Assembly: GCA_028023455.1 (NCBI GenBank)
Contig: JAQFVV010000031.1
Location: 1,984,001 to 2,048,000, forward strand
Reading direction: 5' to 3'
DNA from: Epiperipatus broadwayi
Lineage: Eukaryota > Onychophora > Udeonychophora > Euonychophora > Peripatidae
Length of the DNA: 64,000 nucleotides
Program-made: the position numbers and the translations under genes
Notes under the pieces: model-generated
The model's database searches: none
What the model was told of the DNA's origin: nothing
What the model saw: the letters and a program-made list of their open reading frames with translations, nothing else
Part shown: in pieces, positions 25,230 to 36,890 of the stretch
How positions within the stretch are numbered: the stretch's first letter is position 1
Layout of the letters: each line of letters starts with the position of its first letter

Positions 25230-26095
25230 TCCTGCTCATTTTTTAATATATATTTTTTTAATTACTGGTTTCCACTGTTTCTGATCTTTATCATATTCAG
25301 ATTTTCGTTTAGGTTTTTTGCACGCTGCTGCTAAATGGCCTTTGCCCCCACAATTGTAACATTTTTCATTCCTCCATTTACAGTTTTTAGACAAATGACC
25401 TACTTTACCATAACAAAAACATTTTATTTCGAAACTTTTCCCTTCTTTATTACAATCCTATCTCTCTATTTTAAAAATAGTATTCCTAGAGTTTTCCTCC
25501 ATTCTATTTGAAAAAGCTAAAGCTTGTTCTACCACTGATTTGTATACTATTCCCTTTTGAATAGCACCTTCATAATTCATCTGAGTTTCAATTAATGATT
25601 GACACAATTTATCGTCCTTCATTTCCTATAATAACTGGTCAATAAGAATTTGTTCCACAAAGTCGCCATACTCGCAATTCTTTGCTAATTGGTGTAGAAC
25701 AATATCATATTCTTTTATTGATTCGAGTTTGTCTTGTTTGTGGTTCCTCAATTTTAACCTAGCTAAATATTTCGATGGTCTTGGGCTAAATTAATCTGTT
25801 AGTCTTTGAACCAGGTCATTGTAGTTACTACTATCTGTAACTTGTCCATTATACAATTTGCTTACTATTTCAATAACTTTTCTACCTGACAAACATAATA
25901 ATGCTGCTACTTTCCATCATTTTCAATAATACTATTTAACTTAAAATAATTTTGTAATTGCAGCACATAAAAGGGCCATTCGTGCAGATTATCTATCCCA
26001 AATTCCGATATATTAGCTTGTCCTATCGACATTTTAATTCTTTAACAACTCACCGACTTCTAAATTACTGTTCGGTGTACTTCTTTCATAAGCTT
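25230..26095 (-). pseudogene. Gypsy gag remnant with two CCHC zinc knuckles
   Basis: Two adjacent knuckles lie at about 25321-25425 on the minus strand. The first reads CFCYGKVGHLSKNC and the second CYNCGGKGHLAAAC, both fitting CX2CX4HX4C. Such knuckles bind the element's RNA during packaging. Upstream (25440-26095) the capsid-like part is open only in short pieces with several stops. The knuckles lead directly into the protease frame, as in Gag-Pol of this group. Confidence 0.75.
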
Positions 26096-26128
26096 GAAAA
26101 AAGGTTTTCTCCTGACTGTGCCAAAATT

Positions 26129-26830
26129 GTGATGTACTTGATTTAATGTTACTTACGAGAAACAACCAAATACACCTAATTCAAGTAACGATTACTCTCT
26201 TGCATAAAATTAAGATATCCCACTTAACAGATACAAGATTTTATTAGTATGAAAAATAACAATCATTTATAAACAGAATTATCATTAGTTCTACTAGCAC
26301 CTATAAGGCTTACAAAAATAATAATAAGACAGGTATAGTCTGTATAATTACCCTAGGTCAGTCTTTGGTACCTTCAGACCCGAATATCTGGTTCTCCTCC
26401 CATCGTTGGTCCTGCTCCTGAATTCGTGCTACACTTTAGTCACTCAGAAAATCAGGACTCACACTGACTTGTCTTTTCTGCTAGATTATATTTACTTTTA
26501 GTTCTATTGTTTATTCCTTATCAATTTTCAATCACTAAATTCTTCGGGGGTTATTTCTGAACTAATTAATTAATTGTTCTTTACATTTCTATTCCTTTGT
26601 TTAATTAATTATTTATTCGGATCTTCCATCTTGTTTCACACCTTGCTTTTTATAAAATCTATATATAAAAAACCATTTGTAATTTCTAATTTTTGTTTTT
26701 ATTAAATCAACTAGTTTACTTTTACCTGTAATTATTTAACACTTTTAACTTCTGGAATACACACAGTTTCAAACGTATTTTCTTTTAATATTAATCGTAC
26801 TACAACATAACACAGATATATGTTCTAAAA
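26129..26830 (-). other. Possible 5' LTR or leader of the Gypsy element
   Basis: It follows the candidate primer-binding site. It starts with tgtgatgtact on the plus strand, which would be the ...ACA end of an LTR on the minus strand, and a GC-richer core lies at 26320-26480. No second copy was found, so the LTR identity is inference from position only. Confidence 0.3.
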
Positions 26831-27088
26831 TTGTGATTTTATATGTTTGTGTCATAAAAATGTTTATAACTACTTATTCTCCCGCTCCCATTCTGCCATT
26901 TGAAGTAAAGTTTTAATGACTGCTATTTTTATTTACAATTATGTACAGTGTGTTATATATATTTTGGATGCATTCTATTCTTGCCCCTTTGTCAATGGAG
27001 TGTTATTTATTCATAACCTAAGTGGGTGAGTGGTTTACTTCATTAATTAATTATATATGCATTGATATATGCTAAATGAATATACATA

Positions 27089-28110
27089 GTGTTTCCCTAA
27101 AAATAAGACCTAACCAGAAAATAAATCCCAGCTTGATTTTTCAGTATGCATATTATATAAGCCCTACCCCAAATATAAGCTCTATTTAAAATCATCAGGC
27201 AGATAAATGGATTTTTTTCCATTTGTTGAAGCACACAATTATAAAATAATGAATATATAAATAAATAATATTATTGACATTATTGCTTTAAATAAATGAT
27301 ATAATGATACTTATTGAACATTTTCAACAAACATAATTCTATGTACATAGAGGAATAATTTACTCTTAACTGAATCTTGGGTTTATTTAATATTTAGATT
27401 TAGAATGCCTGACTTAGTTTTAGAGTTTGATCATGGTAGCTTTTAAATATTTAAGAAACAAGAAAAATCTGCTATGTATCTTAAATCTTTTTTTCCCCTC
27501 ACCTAAAGGAGTTTAAATAATGGGAATGATTTTAATAATTAAAGTTTAAGCTAAATCAATCTTTCTAAGATATTGAGTAATTTGAAAAGTGTTTACAATG
27601 TGTGCCCTTGATAATGGATGGATGTGGTTGTGTCTTATATAAATCTTCATAATTCAGTATTCCATGTTTTAACAATCATACTTAATGTGGTGTAAAATAC
27701 AGAAATAATTTCTGAATTTTTGTGTTTGCATTTTTTATTGCTTTTGTATGAATAACCAATCTTAACTGTAATCATTTTTGTTATCATTCCTATTTCATAA
27801 GACTTCAATTAACACTTGATTTAATGGCAAATTTAAATGGAATAATATTTTGACCCCAGACAAGTTTTTGTACTAAATACATGTAAATATCTGCGCATAT
27901 CATTAGCTGAAAATTCAAATATTCACAGAGGGTGTTGCTGAAAATACATGTTTGGAAGGTTGATGTGAGATTTTGGATAAATATATTTTTGTAAGTGAAT
28001 AAATGTAGATTTTTATGCATGAAAAAATAAGATATTCCCTGAAAATAAGCCCTAAGGTATCTTTTGAGCAAAAATTTATATAAGACTCAGTCTTATTTTC
28101 TGGGAAGCAT
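27089..28110. mobile_element. TIR-bounded DNA element, non-coding
   Basis: The left end GTGTTTCCCTAAAAATAAGAC is matched inverted at the right end (gtcttattttctgggaagcat). Further copies of a TAAGCCCTA-type motif lie just inside both ends (27158-27180 and 28044-28054). The arrangement resembles the widely distributed animal MITE-like repeats with AATAAGAC ends, but I could not confirm the family. About 1.0 kb, with no transposase frame. Confidence 0.5.
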
Positions 28111-31100
28111 GCTATATATATATTTTGCAAAGATTCAAAAAATATGAAAGTGATCAAGATTTGGTTCAACATTCTTTAGAAGTTAATTTTTGTTCATTAC
28201 ATCTAATGTTATCCAATCAAAATATTATTCACTAAAACAAATCTATTTTTCTAGATTATGTATTTCTTTATGGATTTTTTTTAAAAAGAAGCTTGTAATG
28301 TCAAACAAAAATATTTGTAATGCTAATATTAATTCATATTTTGTTCCCTAGTTGGTGCTTTATTATTTACTAAATACTTATACGTGTAGATTCTAACATT
28401 CTTTTTTGATCTATTTATATAAGTTTATCCCTTTTTGTTATGTTATTATTATCATGCATATATTTTTCTCTTATAGCTTCCATGTTATATATATATTATA
28501 TCTCTATTTTAATAATATATGACTAAAATTAAACAGACTTTTAAAAACAAAATAAAGACAAATATGGCGGATGTGTTACATTTTATAACAAAAATATATT
28601 TTAATTATTTTAACCGTCATTTTCATTCTGTTATAATATTATAATAAATTTAAAAAAAAAAAATTTTAAGATAAGAGGTATAAAGTGAAAGGTTTTAAAA
28701 TATTTAAATTTAATTTAATATTTTTGTTTTAGTAAATTTTATAAATCTAAAGTCCCTATGTTTTAATGCAGTTGTAGAATGGTAAACATGAGAAGTAAAA
28801 GATCCTGGTTTGATGCCCAACTCTTAATTTCTCCTTGAATGTCACATGTTCTCCTGATCATCTAACTTTTCATTGTTTTTTTTTTTAATACAAATCTAAT
28901 GATCGTAACATAATTTCTTATATTACTTTTCATTTGTTATTAAAATGATTAGAAGTTCTATATTTGATTATTAACGTTAATTTTATAATTTAAATTATTT
29001 TATTAATTTCTTTTCTAATTACAATACATTTCATCCAAAAGCAAAAATACACTTTAAAAATTCATCCATAAATATTCAGTCAAAATTATATATTATTATT
29101 AATTTTTATAAAGATGCCACAATGTGTTTCAACACATCTATATATATATAAAAGGCAAACTAAGATATTTAAGAGTTTTTGTCTCTGTTAGAGATATTAT
29201 AAACACTGCTTTTATCTACAAATTGTTTATAAACAAACAAAAAAAAAAAAGGAGCCAGATTTATACTTATCCAATGTTTTCTTTTCCAAAAAACAATAAA
29301 CATTTCATTAATGTTTAAATGCATAGTGATTCATCAAACAGATACTAAATGTGAACACAATTGCTGTAAAATCAGCTACAAGTTGAAAAATAAATAGGAA
29401 TAGAATTTTATAAACACATTTTTTACTCATAATGTATATTTTTTCATTTATGAAAATAATTATTTCAGCAGTGATTTCATTTTTTTTTTTAAAGATATCA
29501 GTTGAAACACTTTTATTTATTTATTTAGTCTATATACGTTTAAAGCGTATTATAAGTATTAATCTTAATTTATATAATAATTTGCTATTGTTAACGATTT
29601 TTATTTTTACATATATATAAGGTATAAGCAGTCAAATTATATATATATAGTAAAGATCCATATATTCACATTTAAAGGAAGCAATAAGCAGATTTCGAGG
29701 ACGTGTAAAGTTTTTAGCAAGATTGCTTTATCTGGTTATTTGATTACATCTCCAAAAAAAAAAATTTTTTTTTTTCACATAAGATTACATTTGCTTAAGA
29801 TAAAAAAACTAGATAAGCCTGTATCAGACTTCCTAATCATTAAAACACATACTGTGCAGATTTTAAACTAATACCTAAAATGTTATCATTTAAAAATTCT
29901 TTCACAACTTAAACTAATGCACTATTTATTTATATACAAAACTTCAGTGCTAATCGTATATTACATGGGTAATGTTGATGTGTGAAGGGTGTGATTTAAA
30001 AGGATAAAGTATTTCATATCATGATCTTGCATTCCTATGCTTTATTTGAATTTTTTAATAGTTGAATGAAATAAAATATTCATTATCTTAATTTATCATC
30101 CTAATTCATATATGACACCTTATCACATCTTGAATGTTTTTTTCATATTTAATATTATTTTCTGTTTAGATAATTATCAGGATATTAAATAGTCATTTTT
30201 TTACTTAACCAATCTAGATATACTATGAACTTATTGTATTTGATAAACAATGCTTTAAGTAATAATGTCATTACAAATCTGTGAGATAATTACAAATCTG
30301 GGTATTGTTTTAATTTTAGAGAGAAGACTCAGGTTCTAGTATATGTGTTGAGGTGGAATTTTTAAAACCATGATCCTGTCTACCCATATCTCATTTTAAT
30401 TCTTTGAAAGTTTATTAGCTTAATGATCATAATTTATGATACATATGTATATGCATATTAGTTTTACAGTCAAAACAATCAATTTTACAATTTAACAAAT
30501 ATGTTTCAAAAGAAATTCATTATATTGTAACACTAAATTAATATTTATTCATGCAAAGCAGCTTGATTCAATCTACTATGCTTTTGAATTTATAATTGAG
30601 TCTACAGAGCTCTCTAGCTTATAATATATATATAAATTAAATTGGTATCAGTATATTGCTTGGGGGAGAAGTCCACATATGTCATTTTTTTAATAGCACA
30701 TTGCAGGGTATTAGCTTCTTTAATATATTCTATCATAGATCTATTTTAAGTTTTTATTTTTCATAATGATTTAAGAAACACTTTGATCTCATTTTTCCTT
30801 GTGAAGATCCTTCTTTATTTCTTGTTACCATGTCAGAAATTATTCTGATTCATCATTGACTCTCTTTTTTTGTTACACAGTCTTCAAGTTCTACCCCTGT
30901 AATATTTAAGCTTGAATCCATTTATGAATTTATTTACTCTTTTTTTAAATGTTATTCTCAATATCATTTAGTATCACTTGATATTAAAGTCTTTTTCAAG
31001 CTGTAGTAGAGCAAAATGGTTTCCAGTCAGTTCCATTGTATAGAAATAAGTAAGTTGATAAACACTAATTGGCACTGACAACTAACACTAACAATAATTT

Positions 31101-31189
31101 CTGATTACTGCCATCTTTCGTACAAATAGCTCCGTCTATTTATTATTTCTTTATTTTTTGTTTCTTATAGTCATTTTCCAGGGTCAAAA
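28111..31189. other. A+T-rich non-coding sequence
   Basis: No gene supported. At 28760-28815 there is a weak tRNA-like segment (ggtttgatgccc as a B box) that may be an old SINE. TA-repeat runs lie at 28488-28500, 29140-29152 and 29637-29650. Confidence 0.5.
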
Positions 31190-31560
31190 ACTTATAAACA
31201 CTTAATCAATAGAATTATATATAACTTGAAATAATAGACAACTGTTTTGTATGCAGTTTAATTTCATATCAAATTTTATTCACAAATGAATCTTCTCAAT
31301 ATGCCATTTTAAAAAATAATCATGCGACAATAAAGATTCTACAGCTCTATATACTCTCTAGTAGTCATCATTAGAAATAAACCCATGAAAAAATAAAAAA
31401 TATTATTATTTTTATAAATGTACACATGATTAATTTTAAAAATGGCATCTTGAGAAGGTTTATTTGTGAACAATTGATTTGATAATATTAAATTAAATTG
31501 ATACAAAACAGTTGTATATTATTCTGAGTTATGTATAATTCAATTGATTAAGTGATTACT
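31190..31560. repeat. Fold-back element, arms about 140 bases
   Basis: 31192-31330 is matched inverted at 31419-31560. Shared blocks include cacttaatcaat, caactgttttgtat, cttctca and tgccatttt. About 88 bases separate the arms. It is non-coding. A MITE or hairpin-type repeat fits. No clear target duplication is seen. Confidence 0.7.
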
Positions 31561-31985
31561 TATTTAATATTTAATTATGCAAATCTTTTATATTTGCAAT
31601 TAATTTATAAATGATACTTCATAAATGGCTTGTTTGCTGATCTGCATAGATAGTCATGACCCTTGATTTCAAAACTATAGAGAATTAAAATCTTCAAGTC
31701 ATTTGCTTGAATAACATTAAAAAAAGATGAACCCATGAATTAATCAATATAACAACAGTATCATGAACAAATTTTTTTTTTCAAGATGCTATATAATGCC
31801 TTTGGAATATATAAACCAAGTTGTATGAAAACTTCCTTACATGTATGAAATCTGCATCATATTATAATATCTACATTAACATTCATCTGACACACCTGAT
31901 TATTGTAGATCTTAACTTTCCAGGTAAATATAGTTAGTTATTCATTTTCTGATCAAGACTGAGAGTAAGTTAGGTTGGCATAAGG
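31561..31985. other. A+T-rich non-coding sequence
   Basis: Nothing recognised between the fold-back element and the hAT derivative. Confidence 0.55.
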
Positions 31986-32478
31986 CAGGGGTTGGCAATT
32001 GTTTTGGCTCAGGGGCCACAGAAATTGGTAGAGGGTCACATCGGGGCCTCTTTGTGGAAGCGAAGGTTAGTGAAGGGCTGCACTCTTTTTTGTGACACAA
32101 TAAACACCCTGCTTTATTCCCCGTATTATCAAAGAAATATTTGTTTGTCCATTCTTCATTAAACACACGACATTCATCACTGATTTTACATTTTTCGGAG
32201 GGTTCATGGTTTCACTAAGGTTGGAAATGTATATATTTGCTAATGCAAAGACAAAATTGAAATTAACCAGATCAACTGGAAAAGCACTGCACATCATATC
32301 TACACTGTGCATGGGTGTGTATTGACATGGCCATCCTAGTGGAAAATACGAGATGAATCTTCAGTTGTGCATGGGAAGGAAATTATCAAGGTGGATTTTT
32401 CTGATTGTCTTGGTGGGCCACATAAAAACTCTTAGTGGGCTGCATGTGTCCCTTGGGCAACTACTTGCCCACCCCTGG
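31986..32478 (-). mobile_element. hAT deletion derivative, GTF2IRD2-like
   Basis: The terminal inverted repeats are CAGGGGTTGGCAA (left) and TTGCCCACCCCTG (right). Short hAT-type TIRs of this form are well known. Only about 490 bases remain. The interior encodes, on the minus strand, the start of a GTF2IRD2-type hAT transposase. A clear 8-bp target duplication is not visible (gcataagg against gtgcctac), so the flanks have diverged. Confidence 0.65.
32075..32240 (-). pseudogene. BED-type N-terminus of a GTF2IRD2-like hAT transposase
   Basis: Two overlapping frames on the minus strand together give SDECRVFNEEWTNKYFF and then AGCLLCHKK. This matches the pattern of the zinc-finger start of hAT transposases annotated as GTF2IRD2-like (FxxxWTxxYFF, then CLxC). 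A one-base shift separates the pieces near 32160-32170. The catalytic region is absent. Confidence 0.55.
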
Positions 32479-32672
32479 TGCCTACCTAAAAAAACATCAA
32501 TATTAATTAGAAAATTTATTTTCTACTTGCAAAATTTTAATCTCCAACTAGATTTAAACTCATATTATTGTTGTGGAAGACAAATTTACTAACACTATTA
32601 CCAGCCTTTTTATTAGATTACTCATTATTTCTGTAGATGATAAAATTCCCACCATTTTTTTCAAATATAATT

Positions 32673-32811
32673 ATTTTATTCTTTTTTTTTCCTATGTCAA
32701 AGCATCAGCTGGGAAGCGAACCCGCGACAACAGTCTGCAAGCAACTGCTTGCTTGCAAGGCAGCTGCGCTGACCTCTCGGCTACCAATGCTTGACTATTT
32801 TATTCTTTTTT
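32673..32811 (-). mobile_element. tRNA-derived short SINE, copy 2
   Basis: On the minus strand it reads GCATTGGTAGCCGAGAGGTC (A box) through a long anticodon/variable region with two CTTGCA-type motifs to GCGGGTTCGCTTCCC (B box), then GATGCTTTGACATAGG and poly-A. The tRNA-like body is 32702-32790. Direct repeats of attttattctttttt flank it (32673-32687 and 32797-32811). Confidence 0.8.
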
Positions 32812-33941
32812 GAGTTTCTAATTGTAGTTTTTCTTTTAATTTTTATTTTATGTACATTTTTTTAAAAGCTATAGACGCATAAATTATAACTGTTATTTCA
32901 CTTATTAATGAATTACTTAAAAAAATAAGAGTGACCAGTATTGAAAGCAAGCAAGTCAAATATTTCCAATAGCATATATATATATATATTTAAAACATGA
33001 TTATTCTTCCCATACTTTACATATACAATTACAAAAAAAAATATTGTGGAAGATGTTATCACTTCTACGATCCTTTTTAATTAAAATAGTCTCTTCAATT
33101 AGCTAAATCATCATCAAATGTGTATCACCATTGTTCCATATTTATTTCACATCATCTTACAAAAGTCTTATTTCTAATATGTATTTATCAGCAACAACAG
33201 TCTTTTATTAAATAAATACTATTTTTTTTAACATATCAGAAATTATTAAATTATTTTAATAGCAGATATTAACTCTCATTTTATTAAAACCAAATACATC
33301 TGTATATCTTTTTTAATGTTATATATATATGATCCTATTTTTTTATTAATTAATATTTTAATCTCATTTGAAAGATCTATATTTTTGAAATGACAAATTA
33401 TCATTCCTGCACTTCAAACATATGGATACTGACACTGGAAAAAAAGTATCTGCCCCATAAGATGCATTTAATCTTTAATAAAAATTAAAGTTTGTTTAAA
33501 TTATTGAAGTAATCATATTATTAATTGCTCATGAGATCAAATGAAACACTCTAATGGTAGATTATAACATTTAACAGTTTTATTCAGTTATTCCAAATCA
33601 AGTTGGTATTTTTTATTTCATTTCTCAGCTGAGAATGAATTTGAATCTTTAGCTCTGAGTCTCCTACTCATCCACAGCCTTAAACTATATAGCACTAGGG
33701 TTGTTAGACATTCCAGTTATCTGGGATTGTTCCACTTTGGGCCTCAAATCCCTGAGTCTCAATAAAAAGTTTCATCACCATTGTTATCCAAACTAGTTTA
33801 AAAAATCTAGAAATTACACGTTGTTTTATTATTAATAATTAATTATTAATTACTAAGTAATACTTAACTACCACAGTTAATATTACATTAATAAAACTTT
33901 AATTTGCTCAGGGTGATAGAGCTACTGTTCTCTATTGGAAT
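32812..33941. other. A+T-rich non-coding sequence
   Basis: No gene supported. A less A+T-rich patch at 33650-33770 may be an old repeat; I do not recognise it. Confidence 0.5.
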
Positions 33942-36215
33942 GGTATACATATGCTGTTACATTATTTTAAAATTTTAAAATAATGGGGAAAATAATCTTA
34001 AATAAAATCATTTATTAAAAACTAAAAGTCAAAATTAAAAAGTTATGTTTAACATATATATCACACAGAAGGAAAACGTTAAAAGTATTTTTTTAAATAA
34101 AATAAAAAAGTATTTGAACATACTTGTTTATAAAAAAAAGTAAAGATCTAAAGATAAAATATTTTTCTTAATAAGTAACATAAATGAAAATAGAAATAAA
34201 TGTTAATTTCTATTTTAAGATTCCTATGTAATCTCAGTAAATGAAAATGATTGTTTTATTAATTAAACAAAAAACAAATTAGCCCTTGGAGCACTTATAT
34301 AATTAAAAAGTCAGACAGAAAAAATAGATAAAAATTAAAGATTGTTTCCCCATTCTGAAGCAGAATGTCCAATTGAAGCAGCAGCCAATACTCGGACCTT
34401 AATGAAAATCATTGGAACAGGAAACCAGGTTCAGTGAATCTGGAGGATTAAGATAAAAAGAAAAAAATTTCTAATCAAAGTTAGTTCCAGCTTGATTTTT
34501 GAAAAGGAGGGTGAAAAGACGCACTTTTTACCCTCTTACTAATTTCAAATGAAATGACTGTTGAAATATGAATGGTACTATTGTAGACCCCAAATCATAT
34601 GGGTCCTACAATAAAATAGTTACAAGATCGAACTAGCTAAGGCAGCCTCCGGATTGATAACTACGATATGATCAACAGAACAGTTTTCTCTGAAATTTTT
34701 AATAATAAAGACTTCGTGGGAATTGGCACAAGGAATCAGGAGCTCCTCTAATGTAAAGTATAATTATGAACTCGAATAATTATAAACTTTTGCTAAATGA
34801 GCTTTGAATAATTTCTTAAATAATTAAGACCTAACTAAGTTTAAACCATAAACTCTTATCTGACCAACATGGAAGATTAAATCAGTTATTAATATTTATT
34901 TTTATATATTTTTTATATATGTTTGCCAATTCAATTATTTCCATTTTCTTTATTAATATTTATTAATGAAATAAAAAAAAATGTATTAAATTTTAAGTTG
35001 GGTGTAGATAGCTGCATGGATTCATTATGTTGATTATGTTCTAATATTTTTTTATACGTTAAAATGTATATATATCGGTAGATATGACACCTCATGCTGA
35101 GTGTCTAAATGTATTTACTGTTATATATATTTTAAGTTGTTGTCAATGCGGCATCTTATGATGAGTGCCATTGGGTTTACTTTATTGTAAATTTCCATTA
35201 GCAATTGTTCAATTAATAACTTTATATTTAAATTCATTTATGTTTATTTTAAAGGGTTTTAATTTCAGGCTATTTGTTTCATAGTTAGGTTGATGCTGGT
35301 GGAGGGATATATGGGTGTTTATATCAATGTAATGTGAAGCGTGGTTAGCATACAGGGCAAAGCCCAATTGAATGCATGACCCAAAGGTGTAATCATTGCA
35401 TTGCAATGTACACAGATGTACTTCCTGCAGCATTGACTTCATTAGGTCTATGGATAGGGACTATAAGTTGGCAAATAGACCACTTCCCCCATATGTAGCA
35501 TTTTCTCTCAAATATTATATATGTGATTCCTTTGCCAGACAGATGCACATTCTTGTACTGGACGAGGATCATGTTCTTCAAATAATATCACGCTGCAGAT
35601 CCACATTCCTGACAGCATAGTTTTATGTTAGCATCTTCATATTGCATTGGTTGTGTCTGTACATCTGGAAATAGGCATTGGGTTGACTGTGAATTTTTAG
35701 TCTGAGATTGAATGATTGTTTTGAAAAGTTTTTATCTGAGAAATCTATGTAGCCTATCTATACTCAACATTCTAAAGTAAAATTTATTAAAATGTCCATC
35801 TGTGTGGACTTTCTTAAATAATAATTTAAATTTTAAAAAAATAATAATCTAAATTTAAAATTAGTATTAAAATCAAGATAAATTTATTCCTCAATTTTAA
35901 AAGGGTATCTTAATAAGATTAAGAGGAAAATAAAACTTTCACCCAAGTATCATTTATTTCTATTTTCATTTATGTTACTTTTTAACAAAAATATTTTATT
36001 TTTAGATCTTTATTGTTTTTTATAAAAAAGTATGTTCAAATACTTTTTTTTTTTATTAAAAAAATACTTTTAAAGTTTTCCATCTGTGTGATATATATAT
36101 ATGTTAAAGATAACTTTTTAATTTTGGCTTTTAGTTTTTAATAAATGATTTTATTTAAGATTATTTTCCCCATTATTTTAAAATTTTAAAATAATGTAAC
36201 GGCATATGTATACCT
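33942..36215 (-). mobile_element. Repeat family R1, copy B, converted to a fold-back
   Basis: 33960-35900 aligns with copies A and C (in the C orientation), including the shared gcccttgg block and the short frame at 35209-35442. The far end of the family (TATCTGCTGTAC...) is missing. In its place, 35940-36215 is an inverted copy of 33942-34215. The inverted arms include about 18 bases beyond the family end (ggtatacatatg), so either this copy has longer true ends or the duplication took in flanking DNA. It is the most rearranged copy. Confidence 0.65.
35209..35442 (-). other. Short reading frame in R1 copy B, homologous to 21442-21663
   Basis: 77 codons. FALYANHASHYIDINTHISL and NYETNSLKLKPF match copy A closely. 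No domain, signal peptide or membrane segment is evident. Start positions differ between copies (the copy B start lies upstream), so translation is doubtful. Confidence 0.35.
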
Positions 36216-36882
36216 TTACACTATATTGTCACAATGAGGAAGCCCCTACATGTATTTATGTATGAAGTGATCAAGATGCTATTCCTACATGAGTTGTAGT
36301 CATAAGAAAGTAATCAGAGACTATGTTGTGCTAGATTTTTATAATTACTGCTCTCTGTGATAGCAGTGCAAGTTTTTATTCATGTTTTAAGATAATAATT
36401 TTCAGCTGTTTAAAAAAAGCTACAAAAATAATGCAAATATTTATATAAACACAATGAGAAGTATTGACTCATAAAAAAGAGAAGAACTGAAATAAAGTCT
36501 ATTGCAAGTATTGCAATAGTTATTTAAATATCAATCAAGGAGGGATTGCTTCTCTAAAATATCATATAAAATCAAAACATAAATCCTTCATAATATCATC
36601 AAATACATGTAGAAATATTATCAAATTATTTTTGAAAACTGAATAATTTTGAAGAGGACAAAATTATACTACCAGAATATGTTTTGCATCGCACAATATA
36701 ATTAAGCAACATCAATATTTTGCCTCTTCAGACTTTTTATATAAATTTATATGAAAGTTATTTAATAATTTGAAAATAGCAATAAGGTATGCTTCAGATA
36801 GAACACAAATGACAAGTTTAATTAATCAAGTTCTCGTACCACATTCAATTAAAATTGTTTGTGTTGAACTCAATATTTGTTA
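36216..36882. other. A+T-rich non-coding sequence
   Basis: Nothing recognised. Confidence 0.55.
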
Positions 36883-36890
36883 ATTTAGAG

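Larger units (their letters stand above)
20318..26128 (-). mobile_element. Gypsy (Metaviridae) LTR retrotransposon, K02A2.6-like, decayed
   Basis: Minus-strand order: Gag zinc knuckles, aspartic protease, reverse transcriptase, RNase H, integrase. This is the Gypsy order, with integrase last. The integrase is split by repeat R1 (20707-22589). The frame is broken by a nonsense codon at 24679-24681, a frameshift near 24229, a break between 23356 and 23597, and further lesions in gag. A possible primer-binding stretch (ttggcacagtcagg, minus strand, about 26103-26116) sits where the leader should start. LTRs were not demonstrated. The integrase zinc-finger and core spacing fit the group annotated in animals as K02A2.6-like. 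The copy cannot move on its own. Confidence 0.9.

Noticed and set aside
28760-28815. tRNA gene
   Set aside because: Only a B-box-like motif is convincing; no acceptor pairing or anticodon stem.
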